DNA from: Arthrobacter sp. B1805
GTDB taxonomy: Bacteria > Actinomycetota > Actinomycetes > Actinomycetales > Micrococcaceae
Assembly: GCF_002929745.1 (NCBI RefSeq)
Contig: NZ_PJIQ01000013.1
Coordinates: 35,264 to 99,263, forward strand
Direction of reading: 5' to 3'
Length of the DNA: 64,000 bases
The notes beneath the pieces are model-generated. The model did no database searches. It was not told the DNA's origin and saw only the letters and a list, made by a program, of their open reading frames with translations. The position numbers and the translations under genes are program-made. Shown here in pieces: positions 25,678 to 34,230 of this stretch; the stretch's first letter is position 1; every line of letters starts with the position of its first letter.

Positions 25678-26418
25678 CTACCGTAGTGCGGATTCCTTGG
25701 CGTCTTCTGCGACACGTTCCTCGCGGTCCCGCCGGTGACGGAGGTGTCCGAGCAGGGTGACGACGGCGGAAAGCGCCGCGGAGACGGCGACGCCGAGCCA
25801 GAGGTCCACCTTCAGCGTCAGTGCGCCCACGACGGCGCCGGCCATGATGAGCGCGATCGCGGAGGAGCGCCGGGCCCAGAACGGGCTCCTTCCACCCGCG
25901 AGGCGGGAGTCGGACGCGAGGCCGGTGATGGTGGAGGTGACGACGACGGTGGTGATCTCGGCGACCTTCAGGCGCTTCGCGGTGGCGGCCTGGATGCCCA
26001 TCATCGCTGCGAGCACCGACGTCGTGATGCTGCCCAGCGCCTCGTCGGCGTGTACGTCCACCACCGCGACGAAGACCGCCAGGGCTGTCAGCCCGATCGT
26101 CACCGTGAGCAGGGCGCTGGACGTGCGGCCGGACCAGCCCTCAGGTCCCTTCCGGAGCACCCGGCCCGCAAGAGCTGCACCGACCATGAAGAAGACGAGG
26201 GCGAGGGCGGGCCGGAGTATCGGCAGGTCGGCGCCGCCCGCGAAGGCCATGCCGAGCAGTACCACGTTGCCCGTCATGTTGCCCGTGAAGACGCGGTCGA
26301 GGCCGAGGTAGCCGACGGCGTCGATCACTCCCGTGGAGAACGTCAGGACGAGCATGAGCCACAGATGAAGGCGATCCGTCGCCACCCGGTTCTTCTTCAC
26401 GATGATTTCCTTTGGCAA
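25678..26418 (-). CDS. DUF1275 (YoaK-like) membrane protein
   Basis: A 246-residue membrane protein with about six helices, opening MLVLTFSTGVIDAVGYL and GLDRVFTGNMTGNVVLLG, the diagnostic DUF1275 motifs. Its function is unknown in the family. It is divergent from gamma-glutamyltransferase, and its stop is four bases before the CPBP gene's ATG, so the two may be co-transcribed. Confidence 0.83.
   Translation of the reverse strand: MPKEIIVKKNRVATDRLHLWLMLVLTFSTGVIDAVGYLGLDRVFTGNMTGNVVLLGMAFAGGADLPILRPALALVFFMVGAALAGRVLRKGPEGWSGRTSSALLTVTIGLTALAVFVAVVDVHADEALGSITTSVLAAMMGIQAATAKRLKVAEITTVVVTSTITGLASDSRLAGGRSPFWARRSSAIALIMAGAVVGALTLKVDLWLGVAVSAALSAVVTLLGHLRHRRDREERVAEDAKESALR
25680..25685 (-). 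promoter_or_regulatory. -10 hexamer of the CPBP gene (leaderless)
   Basis: TACGGT on the minus strand, six bases before the ATG at 25673, inside the end of the DUF1275 coding region. Confidence 0.45.
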
Positions 26419-26423
26419 CGACC

Positions 26424-26452
26424 TTGAAACGACTGTATACAGAGCCTATCGT
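26424..26452 (+). promoter_or_regulatory. ggt promoter with palindrome in the spacer
   Basis: TTGAAA (26424-26429), a 17-base spacer, then TATCGT (26447-26452). The spacer holds the 10-base palindrome CTGTATACAG (26433-26442), and TACAGAGCC is repeated at 26438 and 26455. The palindrome resembles GntR-type operators. Confidence 0.6.
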
Positions 26453-26500
26453 CGTACAGAGCCGTGCAGCCCGCCCGCCAGGACAGCCGAAAGTGATCCG

Positions 26501-28309
26501 ATGACGTACACACCTCCCCCTTCCTTCACCACGCGGCCTACTTTGCAGGGCACCTTCGGGATGAGCGCATCGACGCACTGGCTCGCCACCGCGTCCGCCC
26601 AGGCGGTCCTCGAGCGCGGCGGGAACGCCTTCGACGCCGCCGTCGCCGGGGCGTTCGTCCTGCACGTCGTCGAACCTCACCTCAATGGTCCCGGTGGAGA
26701 CATGACCGGGGTCTTCGCGACGGCCGGGGCGCCGGGCAGGCCGGTCGTCCTCATGGGGCAGGGGCCTGCTCCCGCCGCGGCGACGCGCGAGCACTACCTC
26801 GCGGAGGGCCTCGAACTCGTCCCGGGTGCGGGCGCCCTGGCCGCCGCCGTACCTGCTGCAGTCGACGCCTGGCTGGTCCTGCTGCGCGACCATGGCACCT
26901 GGGAACTCGGGGACGTGCTGGCGTTCGCGATCGGGTACGCCCGCGACGGACACCCCGTCGTCGGCCGCGTCGGAGCCACCATCGCCGCCGTCGCGGACCT
27001 CTTCACCGAGCACTGGCCGACGTCGGCCGCGCTCTGGATGCCCGAGGGCAGGGCGCCGCGCGAGGGTGAGGTCATCCGGAACGAGGCCTACGCCCGTGTC
27101 CTCGGGTCCCTCGTCAGCGCGGCGGCGGACGGAGCCACCCGGAGCGAGCGCATCGACGCTGCCCGGCTCGAATGGCGGACCGGACTCGTGGCGCAGGCCT
27201 CCGCCGACTTCGTGCGGACACCGCACCGGCACTCCTCCGGGCTCGACCACGCCGGCGTCATCACCGTCGAGGACTTCGCAGGCTTCGAGGCGGGCTACGA
27301 GGAGGCGACCACCTTCGAGTTCCGAGGCCACGTCATCGCCAAGACGGGCCCGTGGGGCCAGGGTCCGGCGCTGCTGCAGACCCTCGCCATCCTCGACGGG
27401 TTCGACGACGAACGCCTCGACCCGTCCACGGCGATCGGCGCGCACACCATCCTCGAGGCGCAGAAGCTCGCCACCGCGGACCGCGAGGCCTACTACGGCG
27501 ACGCCGAGGTTCCCATGGACTACCTGCTCTCGCCGGGGTATGCGGCCGAGCGCCGATCACTGATCGGTGATCACGCGTCGCTCGAGTTCAGGCCCGGGAC
27601 GGTGCCGGGCCTCACGCCCTTCACCCCTCCGCTGCGCACCGACTACACGCCCCCGGCCCTCGCCGGCAGCAGCGGCTTCGCCGGGGTCGGCGAACCGACT
27701 GTCTCGCGCAGCGGGGAGACACGCGGCGACACCTGCCACATCGACGTGGTGGACTCGGCGGGCAACATGGTGTCCGCCACCCCGAGCGGTGGCTGGCTGC
27801 AGTCCTCGCCGACCATCCCGGAGCTCGGGTTCTGCCTCGGCTCCCGGCTGCAGATGACCTGGCTCGAGGAGGGCGGTCCGTCCACACTCCAGGCGGGCAG
27901 GAGGCCACGCACCACGCTCACGCCGACACTGATCCTGAAGGACGGCAAGCCTGTCGTCGCACTGGGTTCGCCGGGCGGCGATCAGCAGGATCAGTGGCAA
28001 CTGCTCTACATCCTCCGCACGATAGTCGGGGGGTACACGCCGCAACAGGCCATCGACGCCCCCTCCCTGCACACGACGTCCATCCCCGGATCCTTCTGGC
28101 CGCGGACGTGGGAACCGGGCGGCGCCGTCGTCGAGGACCGGCTGGGCGAAGACGTCATCGACGACCTCGAACGCCGGGGGCATGTGGTCACGCGGGCAGG
28201 GGACTGGTCACTCGGTCGGCTCTCCGCCGTCGCCAAGGACCATGAGACCGGCGTGCTGTCCGCCGCGGCGAACCCGCGGGGAGCGCAGGGCTATGCTGCC
28301 GGGCGCTGA
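26501..28309 (+). CDS. ggt: gamma-glutamyltransferase family protein
   Basis: An N-terminal nucleophile enzyme of 602 residues that cleaves gamma-glutamyl bonds, usually of glutathione or related peptides. It begins with STHWLATASAQAVLERGGNA, then FDAAVAGAFVLHVVEPHLNG and PGGDMTGVFAT. The autoprocessing threonine is in GDTCHIDVVDSAGNMVSATP, which marks the small subunit start near residue 410. No signal peptide is evident, so it is probably cytoplasmic or non-classically exported. I start at the ATG at 26501, downstream of a good promoter; an upstream frame start at 26402 lies inside the promoter. Confidence 0.87.
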   Translation: MTYTPPPSFTTRPTLQGTFGMSASTHWLATASAQAVLERGGNAFDAAVAGAFVLHVVEPHLNGPGGDMTGVFATAGAPGRPVVLMGQGPAPAAATREHYLAEGLELVPGAGALAAAVPAAVDAWLVLLRDHGTWELGDVLAFAIGYARDGHPVVGRVGATIAAVADLFTEHWPTSAALWMPEGRAPREGEVIRNEAYARVLGSLVSAAADGATRSERIDAARLEWRTGLVAQASADFVRTPHRHSSGLDHAGVITVEDFAGFEAGYEEATTFEFRGHVIAKTGPWGQGPALLQTLAILDGFDDERLDPSTAIGAHTILEAQKLATADREAYYGDAEVPMDYLLSPGYAAERRSLIGDHASLEFRPGTVPGLTPFTPPLRTDYTPPALAGSSGFAGVGEPTVSRSGETRGDTCHIDVVDSAGNMVSATPSGGWLQSSPTIPELGFCLGSRLQMTWLEEGGPSTLQAGRRPRTTLTPTLILKDGKPVVALGSPGGDQQDQWQLLYILRTIVGGYTPQQAIDAPSLHTTSIPGSFWPRTWEPGGAVVEDRLGEDVIDDLERRGHVVTRAGDWSLGRLSAVAKDHETGVLSAAANPRGAQGYAAGR

Positions 28310-28319
28310 GGCCTGGCAC

Positions 28320-28358
28320 TGACCCGGACCGGAGCAGTCCCCGCTCCGTGCCGGGTCA
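28320..28358. terminator. bidirectional terminator between convergent genes
   Basis: A long hairpin: TGACCCGG and CGGAGC stack on GCTCCG and CCGGGTCA, separated by one 2-base mismatch. It sits between the stops of ggt and the phospholipase D gene. Confidence 0.6.
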
Positions 28359-29612
28359 CAGGAACGGACGCAGCGGAGCGAGGATGAGTTCGCTGACCCG
28401 CGCAACGACCGGGCGGCTCGACCACTCCTCCTGGGTCAGCACCCGGCTGTTCGAGGAATCGACCGCGAAGATCTCTTCCATCGTGGCGGCGAGGTCGCGG
28501 TCGAAGATCTCGAGGTTGATCTCGTAGTTTCCGGTGAGGCTGAGCCGGTCGATGTTGGCCGTGCCCACGGTGCTCCACTCGCCATCGATAGTGGCGGTCT
28601 TCGCGTGGATCATGGAGTTCTGGTACAGCAGGATCTGCACGCCCGCGCTGATCAGCGACGAGTAGAACCCGCGGGACAGCCAGTCCGACACCACGTGGTT
28701 CGACTCCTCCGGGAGGATCACCCGGACGTCGACGCCGCGGCGGCTCGCCCGGAGGAGCGCGTCCAGGATCTGCTGGTCGGGGATGAAGTAGGCCGTCGTG
28801 ATGTAGATGTGCTTCTGTGCCCGGTTGATGGCATCGAGGTAGATGCCGCGGATGGGAAATACCAGAAGGGCGGGAATGTTGTTGACCGCACGGATCCTGG
28901 GTTCCCAGAAGTCCGCGCTGAGATCCGGTAGTTGCGGTCGGCGCGGGATCGCCCGGAGGTTCCAGAAATTGACGAAGGCCTCGCGGAGTTCCCAGACGGA
29001 CGGACCGCGAAGCTCCAGGTGGGTGTCTCGCCACTTGGTCGCATAGACCGATCCCAGGTTGTAACCGCCCACGAAGCCCACTTTGTCGTCCACCACGAGC
29101 ACCTTCCGGTGGTCGAAGCCGGTTCCGCGGATGTTGGTGAAGACGATCGACGGACGCAGGACGGGGAAGCGGTAGGCGTTCACGAGCGGATGGAAATTGT
29201 AGAAGAACGGATTCACCACGAGGTTCGCGAAGCCGTCGTAGATGACGAAGACCTTCACTCCCCGTTCGGCCGCCCGGTTCACGGCGTCACGGAACCGGGC
29301 GCCCACCTCGTCGCCCTTCCAGATATAGGTTTCCAGCAGGACCTGGAACTCGGCCTTGTCGATCGCCTCGATCATGGCGTCGAAGAGGTCCTCGCCGTAG
29401 GTGTAGACCGTGGTCTCCGTATGGGCGATCGTCGTGTGGAAGGTGCCCGGCTGGGGAAAGCCCTCCCGCTTGGTGCGCTGGAGCTTCTGGTACGCATCCA
29501 CGCCCACCAATCCCGCGATGACCACGGCCTGTGCCGAGAACAGTGTGATGGCTGCACGTTTCACCGTGCCGCGTGCGAACCCCATGATCGTGTGACGCTT
29601 CAACCAGCCCAT
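28356..29612 (-). CDS. phospholipase D-type cardiolipin synthase-like protein
   Basis: A 418-residue membrane-anchored enzyme with two HKD motifs, GFDHRKVLVVDD (about 190) and SMIHAKTATIDGEW (about 345), each giving the catalytic His/Lys/Asp. An N-terminal helix (ITLFSAQAVVIAGLVGV) anchors it. It is likely to make cardiolipin or transfer phosphatidyl groups; nuclease activity is less likely given the anchor. The ATG at 29612 has TACGCT exactly six bases upstream, a leaderless pattern. MGFARG at 29585 is an alternative. Confidence 0.85.
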   Translation of the reverse strand: MGWLKRHTIMGFARGTVKRAAITLFSAQAVVIAGLVGVDAYQKLQRTKREGFPQPGTFHTTIAHTETTVYTYGEDLFDAMIEAIDKAEFQVLLETYIWKGDEVGARFRDAVNRAAERGVKVFVIYDGFANLVVNPFFYNFHPLVNAYRFPVLRPSIVFTNIRGTGFDHRKVLVVDDKVGFVGGYNLGSVYATKWRDTHLELRGPSVWELREAFVNFWNLRAIPRRPQLPDLSADFWEPRIRAVNNIPALLVFPIRGIYLDAINRAQKHIYITTAYFIPDQQILDALLRASRRGVDVRVILPEESNHVVSDWLSRGFYSSLISAGVQILLYQNSMIHAKTATIDGEWSTVGTANIDRLSLTGNYEINLEIFDRDLAATMEEIFAVDSSNSRVLTQEEWSSRPVVARVSELILAPLRPFL

Positions 29613-29618
29613 GCGCCC

Positions 29619-29624
29619 AGCGTA
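29619..29624 (-). promoter_or_regulatory. -10 hexamer of the phospholipase D gene (leaderless)
   Basis: TACGCT on the minus strand, six bases before the ATG at 29612. Confidence 0.45.
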
Positions 29625-29710
29625 TCGCCTCACAGGAACGCACGTGCTGTGCCGTGCGAGCGGTACGGACACGGCGACAGGGCGTGTCCTGCGAGGGCTT
29701 CAGCGGCGGC

Positions 29711-30454
29711 CTAGTGGCCGCCGACCTCCAGCGCCTGCGACACGGCAGAGTCCACTCCGGCTCGCCAGGGGAATCCGTGCCCGGGCAGGACCACCCGCGC
29801 TCGGGTCGAGCGAAGAGCGTCCAGGGACCTGAGGGCGGTCGCGGTGTCGGCGGTCGCCGCGCGGGCCACCACCTGGGGGCCGGGATGACCCGTGTAAGGG
29901 TCAAGGGTGACGAGCGCATCCCCGCTGATGACGGCGTCGCGGTCCGGGAAGTGCAGGCCGCAGTGGCCCTTGGTGTGCCCGGGGGTCGGAACGAGGATCG
30001 GCGCCCCCGGCAGGGCTGCAGCGGCCTCCGGCGTGAGTGGCAGGGTGTCGCGGACTCCCTTGACCTCCACGGCACCCGCCGCAGTCATCCTCACCAGACC
30101 GGGGATGGCGCGAGGGTACCGCAACGGGTAGAGGAACGGGGAGCGTTCGCGCTGGTAGCTGTAGGGGTGGGCGGCGATGGATGCGTCGTCCGGGTGGCAG
30201 TACACCGGGATTCCGTACCGGGTCCGCAGGTGCTCCGCGGTGCCGACATGGTCGAAGTGCCCGTGCGTCAGGATGACTCCCCGGAGGTCCTTCACCGACC
30301 TGCCGATGCGGGACAGGGCCTGCAGCATCAGGGCCTTGGACCGCGGAAGGCCCGTGTCCACCAGCAGCACGCCGTCGTCGTCCTCCACCAGGTACACATT
30401 GGTCCGAGCGTGCTCGACGTAGTGGATACCGGGGGCGATGTCCGTCCTGATCAT
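29711..30454 (-). CDS. MBL-fold metallo-hydrolase
   Basis: A 247-residue zinc hydrolase with the signature VILTHGHFDHVGTAE (about 59-73), PGHTKGHCGLH, SGDAL and the final LPGHGFPW. These are the five metal-binding sites of glyoxalase II-like/MBL proteins. The substrate is unknown. AAGGAG lies six bases before the ATG at 30454, which replaces a longer frame start at 30511. Confidence 0.87.
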   Translation of the reverse strand: MIRTDIAPGIHYVEHARTNVYLVEDDDGVLLVDTGLPRSKALMLQALSRIGRSVKDLRGVILTHGHFDHVGTAEHLRTRYGIPVYCHPDDASIAAHPYSYQRERSPFLYPLRYPRAIPGLVRMTAAGAVEVKGVRDTLPLTPEAAAALPGAPILVPTPGHTKGHCGLHFPDRDAVISGDALVTLDPYTGHPGPQVVARAATADTATALRSLDALRSTRARVVLPGHGFPWRAGVDSAVSQALEVGGH

Positions 30455-30648
30455 GCGTCTCCTTAGCTTGGTGCTGCCTCCGACCCTAGGCAGGGCGCGC
30501 CTGGACGACAAGGGAACAAGCCGGTGTGGTCGCGGGGTTCCCTTATGGGGCTGGCATCGCTACGTTGATGATCGGCTCGACAGGCGACGACACGACGCTC
30601 CGCCCGTACGCTGGAGCGTCGGCTGGATGATCCGGGAGGGTGTTGATC

Positions 30649-30912
30649 GTGGCAACGGGGATGAGCGAGCAGGAACAGCAGCGCCGCACGTGCGCGGCCT
30701 TCCGCTCGACGAGCCTGTCCACTTCCGATCTCTGGCTCCGGTACTTCAGCCTCGGCGGCAACGCGGGGGAGGAGGAGATCGACGCCTACCTCTACAGTTC
30801 GCTGCTGCTCCCACCCTTCGAGCGCGACATGCTTGCGCTGGCGGTCAACGAGTACATCTCCGACCTGCCGCCCTCCCCCCGAGCGCCCTACAGCGGCACC
30901 GAGCGCAGCTGA
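30649..30912 (+). CDS. hypothetical protein, 87 residues
   Basis: A small acidic, mainly helical protein with SLSTSDLWLRYFSLGGNAG, EEIDAYLYSSLLLPPFERD and MLALAVNEYISDLP. Its composition looks like a real conserved actinobacterial protein, but I do not recognise the family. The GTG at 30649 is chosen because GGGAGGG lies eight bases upstream; GTG at 30640, TTG at 30643 and ATG at 30661 are alternatives. It is divergent from the MBL gene and convergent with the SRAP gene. Confidence 0.6.
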   Translation: MATGMSEQEQQRRTCAAFRSTSLSTSDLWLRYFSLGGNAGEEEIDAYLYSSLLLPPFERDMLALAVNEYISDLPPSPRAPYSGTERS

Positions 30913-30929
30913 CACACCGCGAGCCGCGG

Positions 30930-31685
30930 CTAGATGAGGGTCTGCTGTTCGCCGTCGGGCGTGATGTCCCCTGGCAGGGGTTCGATGAGATCCGGACCGT
31001 TGTTGCGCACCGATCCCACGCGGGCTCCCACGCGCCGCGGCACCAGGTGAGGGTCGGGGATGGCATCCAGCAGTTCCTGCACGGCTGGGCGGGAGTCGTT
31101 GCGCGGATCGAGCCAGTCGCCCCGCAACTGCGGAGGCACGATCACCGGTGTGCGGTCGTGGATCTCGCCGAGCGCATCAGTGGCCGGGCGGGTGATGATC
31201 GTGCAGCTCACCACCCATGACCCCTGCGGATGGTCCTCGGACGCCGTCGCCGGATCTCGCCAGAATTCGTAGAGCCCGGCGAAGCCGAGGTGGTTGCCGT
31301 CCGCTCCGTGCAGGTAGATAGGGGTCGTCGAGGCGTCGTCGTTCTTCCGCCATTCGTAGTACCCGTCAGCGGGTACGATCCCGCGGCGTTTGAGTGCGGC
31401 GGCACGGAAGGACGGCTTCTCGAGCACCGTTTCGCTGCGGGCGTTGATCATCCGCGCCCCGACCGCTGCGGATTTCGACCACGAGGGGATGAGGCCCCAG
31501 CGGGCAGGCTCCAGGCGACGCGTGAGCTCCCCGGTGTCCGGGTCGAGCCGCTCGACGACGAGTTGCACGGTGTCGGTCGGCGCGACGTTCCAGGAGGGTT
31601 CTACCTCGTCCTCGACGGACTCGTCGACCTCGAACGCGTCGATGAGGTTCGCCCTGCTACCGGCGATGACGAAGCGTCCGCACAT
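30930..31685 (-). CDS. SOS-response-associated peptidase (SRAP/HMCES family)
   Basis: A 251-residue protein of the YedK/HMCES family, which forms a stable covalent link to abasic sites in single-stranded DNA. It begins MCGRFVIAGSR, so Cys2 becomes the N-terminal catalytic residue, then WNVAPTD (Asn), RWGLIPSW, MINARSETV, GYYEW (Glu) and EIHDRTPVIV (His), covering all catalytic positions. The ATG at 31685 is fixed by the Cys2 requirement. Confidence 0.92.
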   Translation of the reverse strand: MCGRFVIAGSRANLIDAFEVDESVEDEVEPSWNVAPTDTVQLVVERLDPDTGELTRRLEPARWGLIPSWSKSAAVGARMINARSETVLEKPSFRAAALKRRGIVPADGYYEWRKNDDASTTPIYLHGADGNHLGFAGLYEFWRDPATASEDHPQGSWVVSCTIITRPATDALGEIHDRTPVIVPPQLRGDWLDPRNDSRPAVQELLDAIPDPHLVPRRVGARVGSVRNNGPDLIEPLPGDITPDGEQQTLI

Positions 31686-31716
31686 GTCCGTTGCCCCTTC
31701 CTGTCCAGCGTCCCGA

Positions 31717-31750
31717 GCAGGATGCCCCCGCGGCGGCGGGGGCATCCTGC
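31717..31750 (-). terminator. terminator-like hairpin after the DoxX-like gene
   Basis: A perfect 13-base inverted repeat (31717-31729 and 31738-31750) with an 8-base loop, ten bases past the DoxX-like stop at 31760. There is no T-run. Confidence 0.55.
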
Positions 31751-31759
31751 TGTGCGGAC

Positions 31760-32170
31760 CTACTTCTTCTTGCGGTCCAGGATGAGGGACAGCGCGATGC
31801 CGACCAGCCAGATGTCCTTGGCCACGGAGGTGCCGTCCTGGGTCGGACGAATGCCGTCCTCCTGCGTCAGCTCCGGGGTGCGGAGGTACATGGTGATCAT
31901 GCCCGCGGAGAAAGCCAGCAGACCGAGGCCTGCCAGCCTGCTCGGGATGAACGGAGCCAGCAGTGCCGAGCCGATGGCGATCTCCGAGGCTGCGAGCGCC
32001 TTGCCGAACTGCTGCGCGTCGAGCTGGCTGATCTGGGGGAAGGCCTTGGACGCCATGGCCTGCATGTAGCCCGCGGAGCCTTCGTCGAGGCTGGTCTTCC
32101 CGAGGCCGGAGTTGAGGATGAACGCACCGGTGGTGAGACGGAGGGGAATGTGGCTGGGGCGGAATCCCAT
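31760..32170 (-). CDS. DoxX-like membrane protein
   Basis: A 136-residue membrane protein with about four helices (LRLTTGAFILNSGLGK, ALAASEIAIGSALLAPFI, AGLGLLAFSAGMITMYL, AKDIWLVGIALSLILD), consistent with DoxX/DoxD-type small membrane proteins. The C-terminus is DRKKK. The ATG at 32170 replaces an upstream frame start at 32359 that has no protein-like content. Function is unknown. Confidence 0.72.
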   Translation of the reverse strand: MGFRPSHIPLRLTTGAFILNSGLGKTSLDEGSAGYMQAMASKAFPQISQLDAQQFGKALAASEIAIGSALLAPFIPSRLAGLGLLAFSAGMITMYLRTPELTQEDGIRPTQDGTSVAKDIWLVGIALSLILDRKKK

Positions 32171-32338
32171 GGTGGTGCCTTTCGCTGCGGGAGTCGGGGG
32201 AAGGAGCTGCTCGTTCTCGAAGCCTACGACGCGTCGTCCCACGCCGCCAGTTTCCGTGCACCGCCCCGGGAACTCGTGGTCGGGCTGTCCAACGCGAGCA
32301 CGTGGGCATAAGTTTCCGCAATGTTCCTCGGCCTGCCG

Positions 32339-32362
32339 CAGGTGGTTCACGAGAATCACCTG
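32339..32362. promoter_or_regulatory. inverted repeat in a divergent promoter region
   Basis: CAGGTGGTT-CACGAG-AATCACCTG, 9-base arms with one mismatch, upstream of both the DoxX-like gene and the phosphodiesterase gene. It could be an operator or a small hairpin. Confidence 0.35.
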
Positions 32363-32415
32363 TGCCTCTGGTGTGATGATCGGAGCGCCCGACCACAGCT
32401 AGCGGAGTAGGTTTC

Positions 32416-33336
32416 ATGGTCCCCCGGACAGCAGAACACCCCCGGCCCCAGCACTTCATCCTGCATATGAGCGACACGCACCTGCTCGACGGGGACGCTC
32501 CCCTGTACGGGGCGGTGGACAGTGAGCGGCGGCTTCGTGAGGTCTTCGACGACCTCGAGCGATCCGGGGCGCGTCCCCAGGCGATCGTCTTCACCGGCGA
32601 CCTCGCGGACAAGGGGGAACCTGGCGCCTATGCGAAGCTCCGGGCCATCGTGGATCCGGCAGCAGCACGGCTGGGAGCGAGGGTCATCTGGGCCATGGGC
32701 AACCACGACGACCGCGCGTCCTTCAGGGCCGGCCTCCTCGACGAGATGTCGCCGGAGCGGCCTGACGCTCCTGTGGACGCGGTGCATTTCATCGACGGAC
32801 TGCGCATCATCACGATGGATTCCACCGTGCCCGGCCACCACCACGGGGAGTTCACGGACGCGCAACGTCGCTGGCTTGCCCACGAACTCGCGGTTCCCGC
32901 TCCCCACGGGACAATTCTCGCCCTGCACCACCCGCCCGTGCCCAGCGTGCAGGATCTCGCGGTCCTCGTGGAACTGCGCGACCAGCGCTCGCTCGCCGAC
33001 GTCGTGCGGGGTTCTGACGTGAGGACGATCCTCGCCGGCCACCTCCACTACTCCACGACGGCGATGTTCGCGGGCGTTCCCGTCTCCGTGGCCAGCGCCA
33101 CCTGCTACACACAGGATCTCCTGTTCGACGGCGGTGGTACCCGCGGCCGCGACGGCGCCCAGTCGTACAACCTCGTGCACGTCTACGAGGAGACGATCGT
33201 GCACTCGGTGGTGCCGGCCGGCCGCCACGCGTCCGTCGGGGAGGTCGTACCCCGGGAGGAGACGCGGCGGCGGCTCGAGGCGCACGGTGTGACGATCGCC
33301 GACGGGAGCCGTACCCGGCAGCTCGCTTCGGCGTAG
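32416..33336 (+). CDS. metallophosphoesterase (CpdA-like 3',5'-cAMP phosphodiesterase)
   Basis: A 306-residue calcineurin-type phosphoesterase with [39 protein letters not shown] and ILAGHLHYS, the full set of metal ligands in the order and spacing of class III cyclic nucleotide phosphodiesterases. The cAMP substrate is inferred from family resemblance. A GGAGTAGG-like site precedes the ATG. The glutaminase with a cNMP domain elsewhere in the window would be a potential user of the same nucleotide. Confidence 0.83.
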   Translation: MVPRTAEHPRPQHFILHMSDTHLLDGDAPLYGAVDSERRLREVFDDLERSGARPQAIVFTGDLADKGEPGAYAKLRAIVDPAAARLGARVIWAMGNHDDRASFRAGLLDEMSPERPDAPVDAVHFIDGLRIITMDSTVPGHHHGEFTDAQRRWLAHELAVPAPHGTILALHHPPVPSVQDLAVLVELRDQRSLADVVRGSDVRTILAGHLHYSTTAMFAGVPVSVASATCYTQDLLFDGGGTRGRDGAQSYNLVHVYEETIVHSVVPAGRHASVGEVVPREETRRRLEAHGVTIADGSRTRQLASA

Positions 33337-33378
33337 GCACCGGTACCGCCGCTGACGGGACGTAGCTGGGCCGCGAGG

Positions 33379-34188
33379 TCAGCTGGGTCCGGAACGCAGC
33401 GCGCCGGGAAGACCCACGCTGAAGAGCGTGCGCGGGTCCTGCAGCAGGGCCGGTGGATCGAAGTCGGAGCGCCGCAGCCAGCCGTGCAGGCGCGCCGGGC
33501 GCAGCAGTCCGTCCTCGTGCATCAGGACCTGACCCACGTGGCCCGTCCGGAAGTGCTCTCCGTCCGGATCCGCGATGGCGACGGCGTCGCCGTCCTCGAT
33601 GCCTTCCTCGAACGTGTGGAGCTGCCGCTCCCACTTCGGTGCGGCTCGTCCGCTGGGCGGGTCGGGCGGCATGAGCAGCGTCGCGTCGCCCTCCGGCGGG
33701 TGTGCCGCAGCCCGCCAGATCCAGAGGCGCCTGCCGTCCGGCTCCGCGGGTACGCGTACCTGCTCGGGTTCCGGCCAGTAGTACGGAAGGTCTTCCGGCA
33801 CGCCCGGGAACCTGCTCCTGTAGATCTCGGGTGCCTTCTGGATGAGGTTGGACTGGTGGCTCACATGGAGGGCCGGCTCACCGAGCCATGGCGGCATCGG
33901 CACGTCGGGATCCTCGAGGACGTGCGGAGCGAACTCGAGGATCTGCCGGTGCGTGGAGTCGGCGTGGCCGCGGGAGACCCACTCCGAGACCATGGCCAGT
34001 CCGTACACGGTGAGCGCCGGGACGTATCCCATCCACATACGGATGGCGGGGTGCTGCCGCCAGCCGTAGTCCGGTATGACGAGGGCGCGCAGCGCCTGAA
34101 GTGTCTCGACGCGCTGCTTCCCGAGCCTCGCCTGGTCCAGTACCGCGGCGCTCGCCGCGAAGTCGGGGTACGGCAGGAAGGTCTGCAT
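33379..34188 (-). CDS. MSMEG_6728-like protein, function unknown
   Basis: A 269-residue protein beginning MQTFLPYPDFAASAAVLDQA, then RLGKQRVETLQALRALVI, WRQHPAIRMWMGYVPAL and YGLAMVSEWVSRGH, matching the actinobacterial MSMEG_6728 family. The Arg-Leu..Gln..His-Pro..Tyr..Glu-Trp-x-x-Arg-Gly pattern resembles pyrimidine-dimer glycosylase-like proteins, but that link is my inference and weak. AAGACT lies six bases before the ATG, possibly a leaderless -10. Confidence 0.7.
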   Translation of the reverse strand: MQTFLPYPDFAASAAVLDQARLGKQRVETLQALRALVIPDYGWRQHPAIRMWMGYVPALTVYGLAMVSEWVSRGHADSTHRQILEFAPHVLEDPDVPMPPWLGEPALHVSHQSNLIQKAPEIYRSRFPGVPEDLPYYWPEPEQVRVPAEPDGRRLWIWRAAAHPPEGDATLLMPPDPPSGRAAPKWERQLHTFEEGIEDGDAVAIADPDGEHFRTGHVGQVLMHEDGLLRPARLHGWLRRSDFDPPALLQDPRTLFSVGLPGALRSGPS

Positions 34189-34230
34189 TGCGCCAGTCTT
34201 GCATGCACCCGTAACGCCCTGCCGGGCAGG

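Noticed and set aside
24210..25760. 516-codon plus-strand frame
   Set aside because: It is antisense to the CPBP protease, which has clear EExxxR motifs; the plus-strand peptide is charged repeat-like sequence.
26402..26500. Upstream extension of ggt
   Set aside because: It would place the start inside the promoter; the family alignment begins after the ATG at 26501.
33351..33384. Weak inverted repeat between the phosphodiesterase and MSMEG_6728-like genes
   Set aside because: Six-base arms only and no T-run; too weak to call a terminator.
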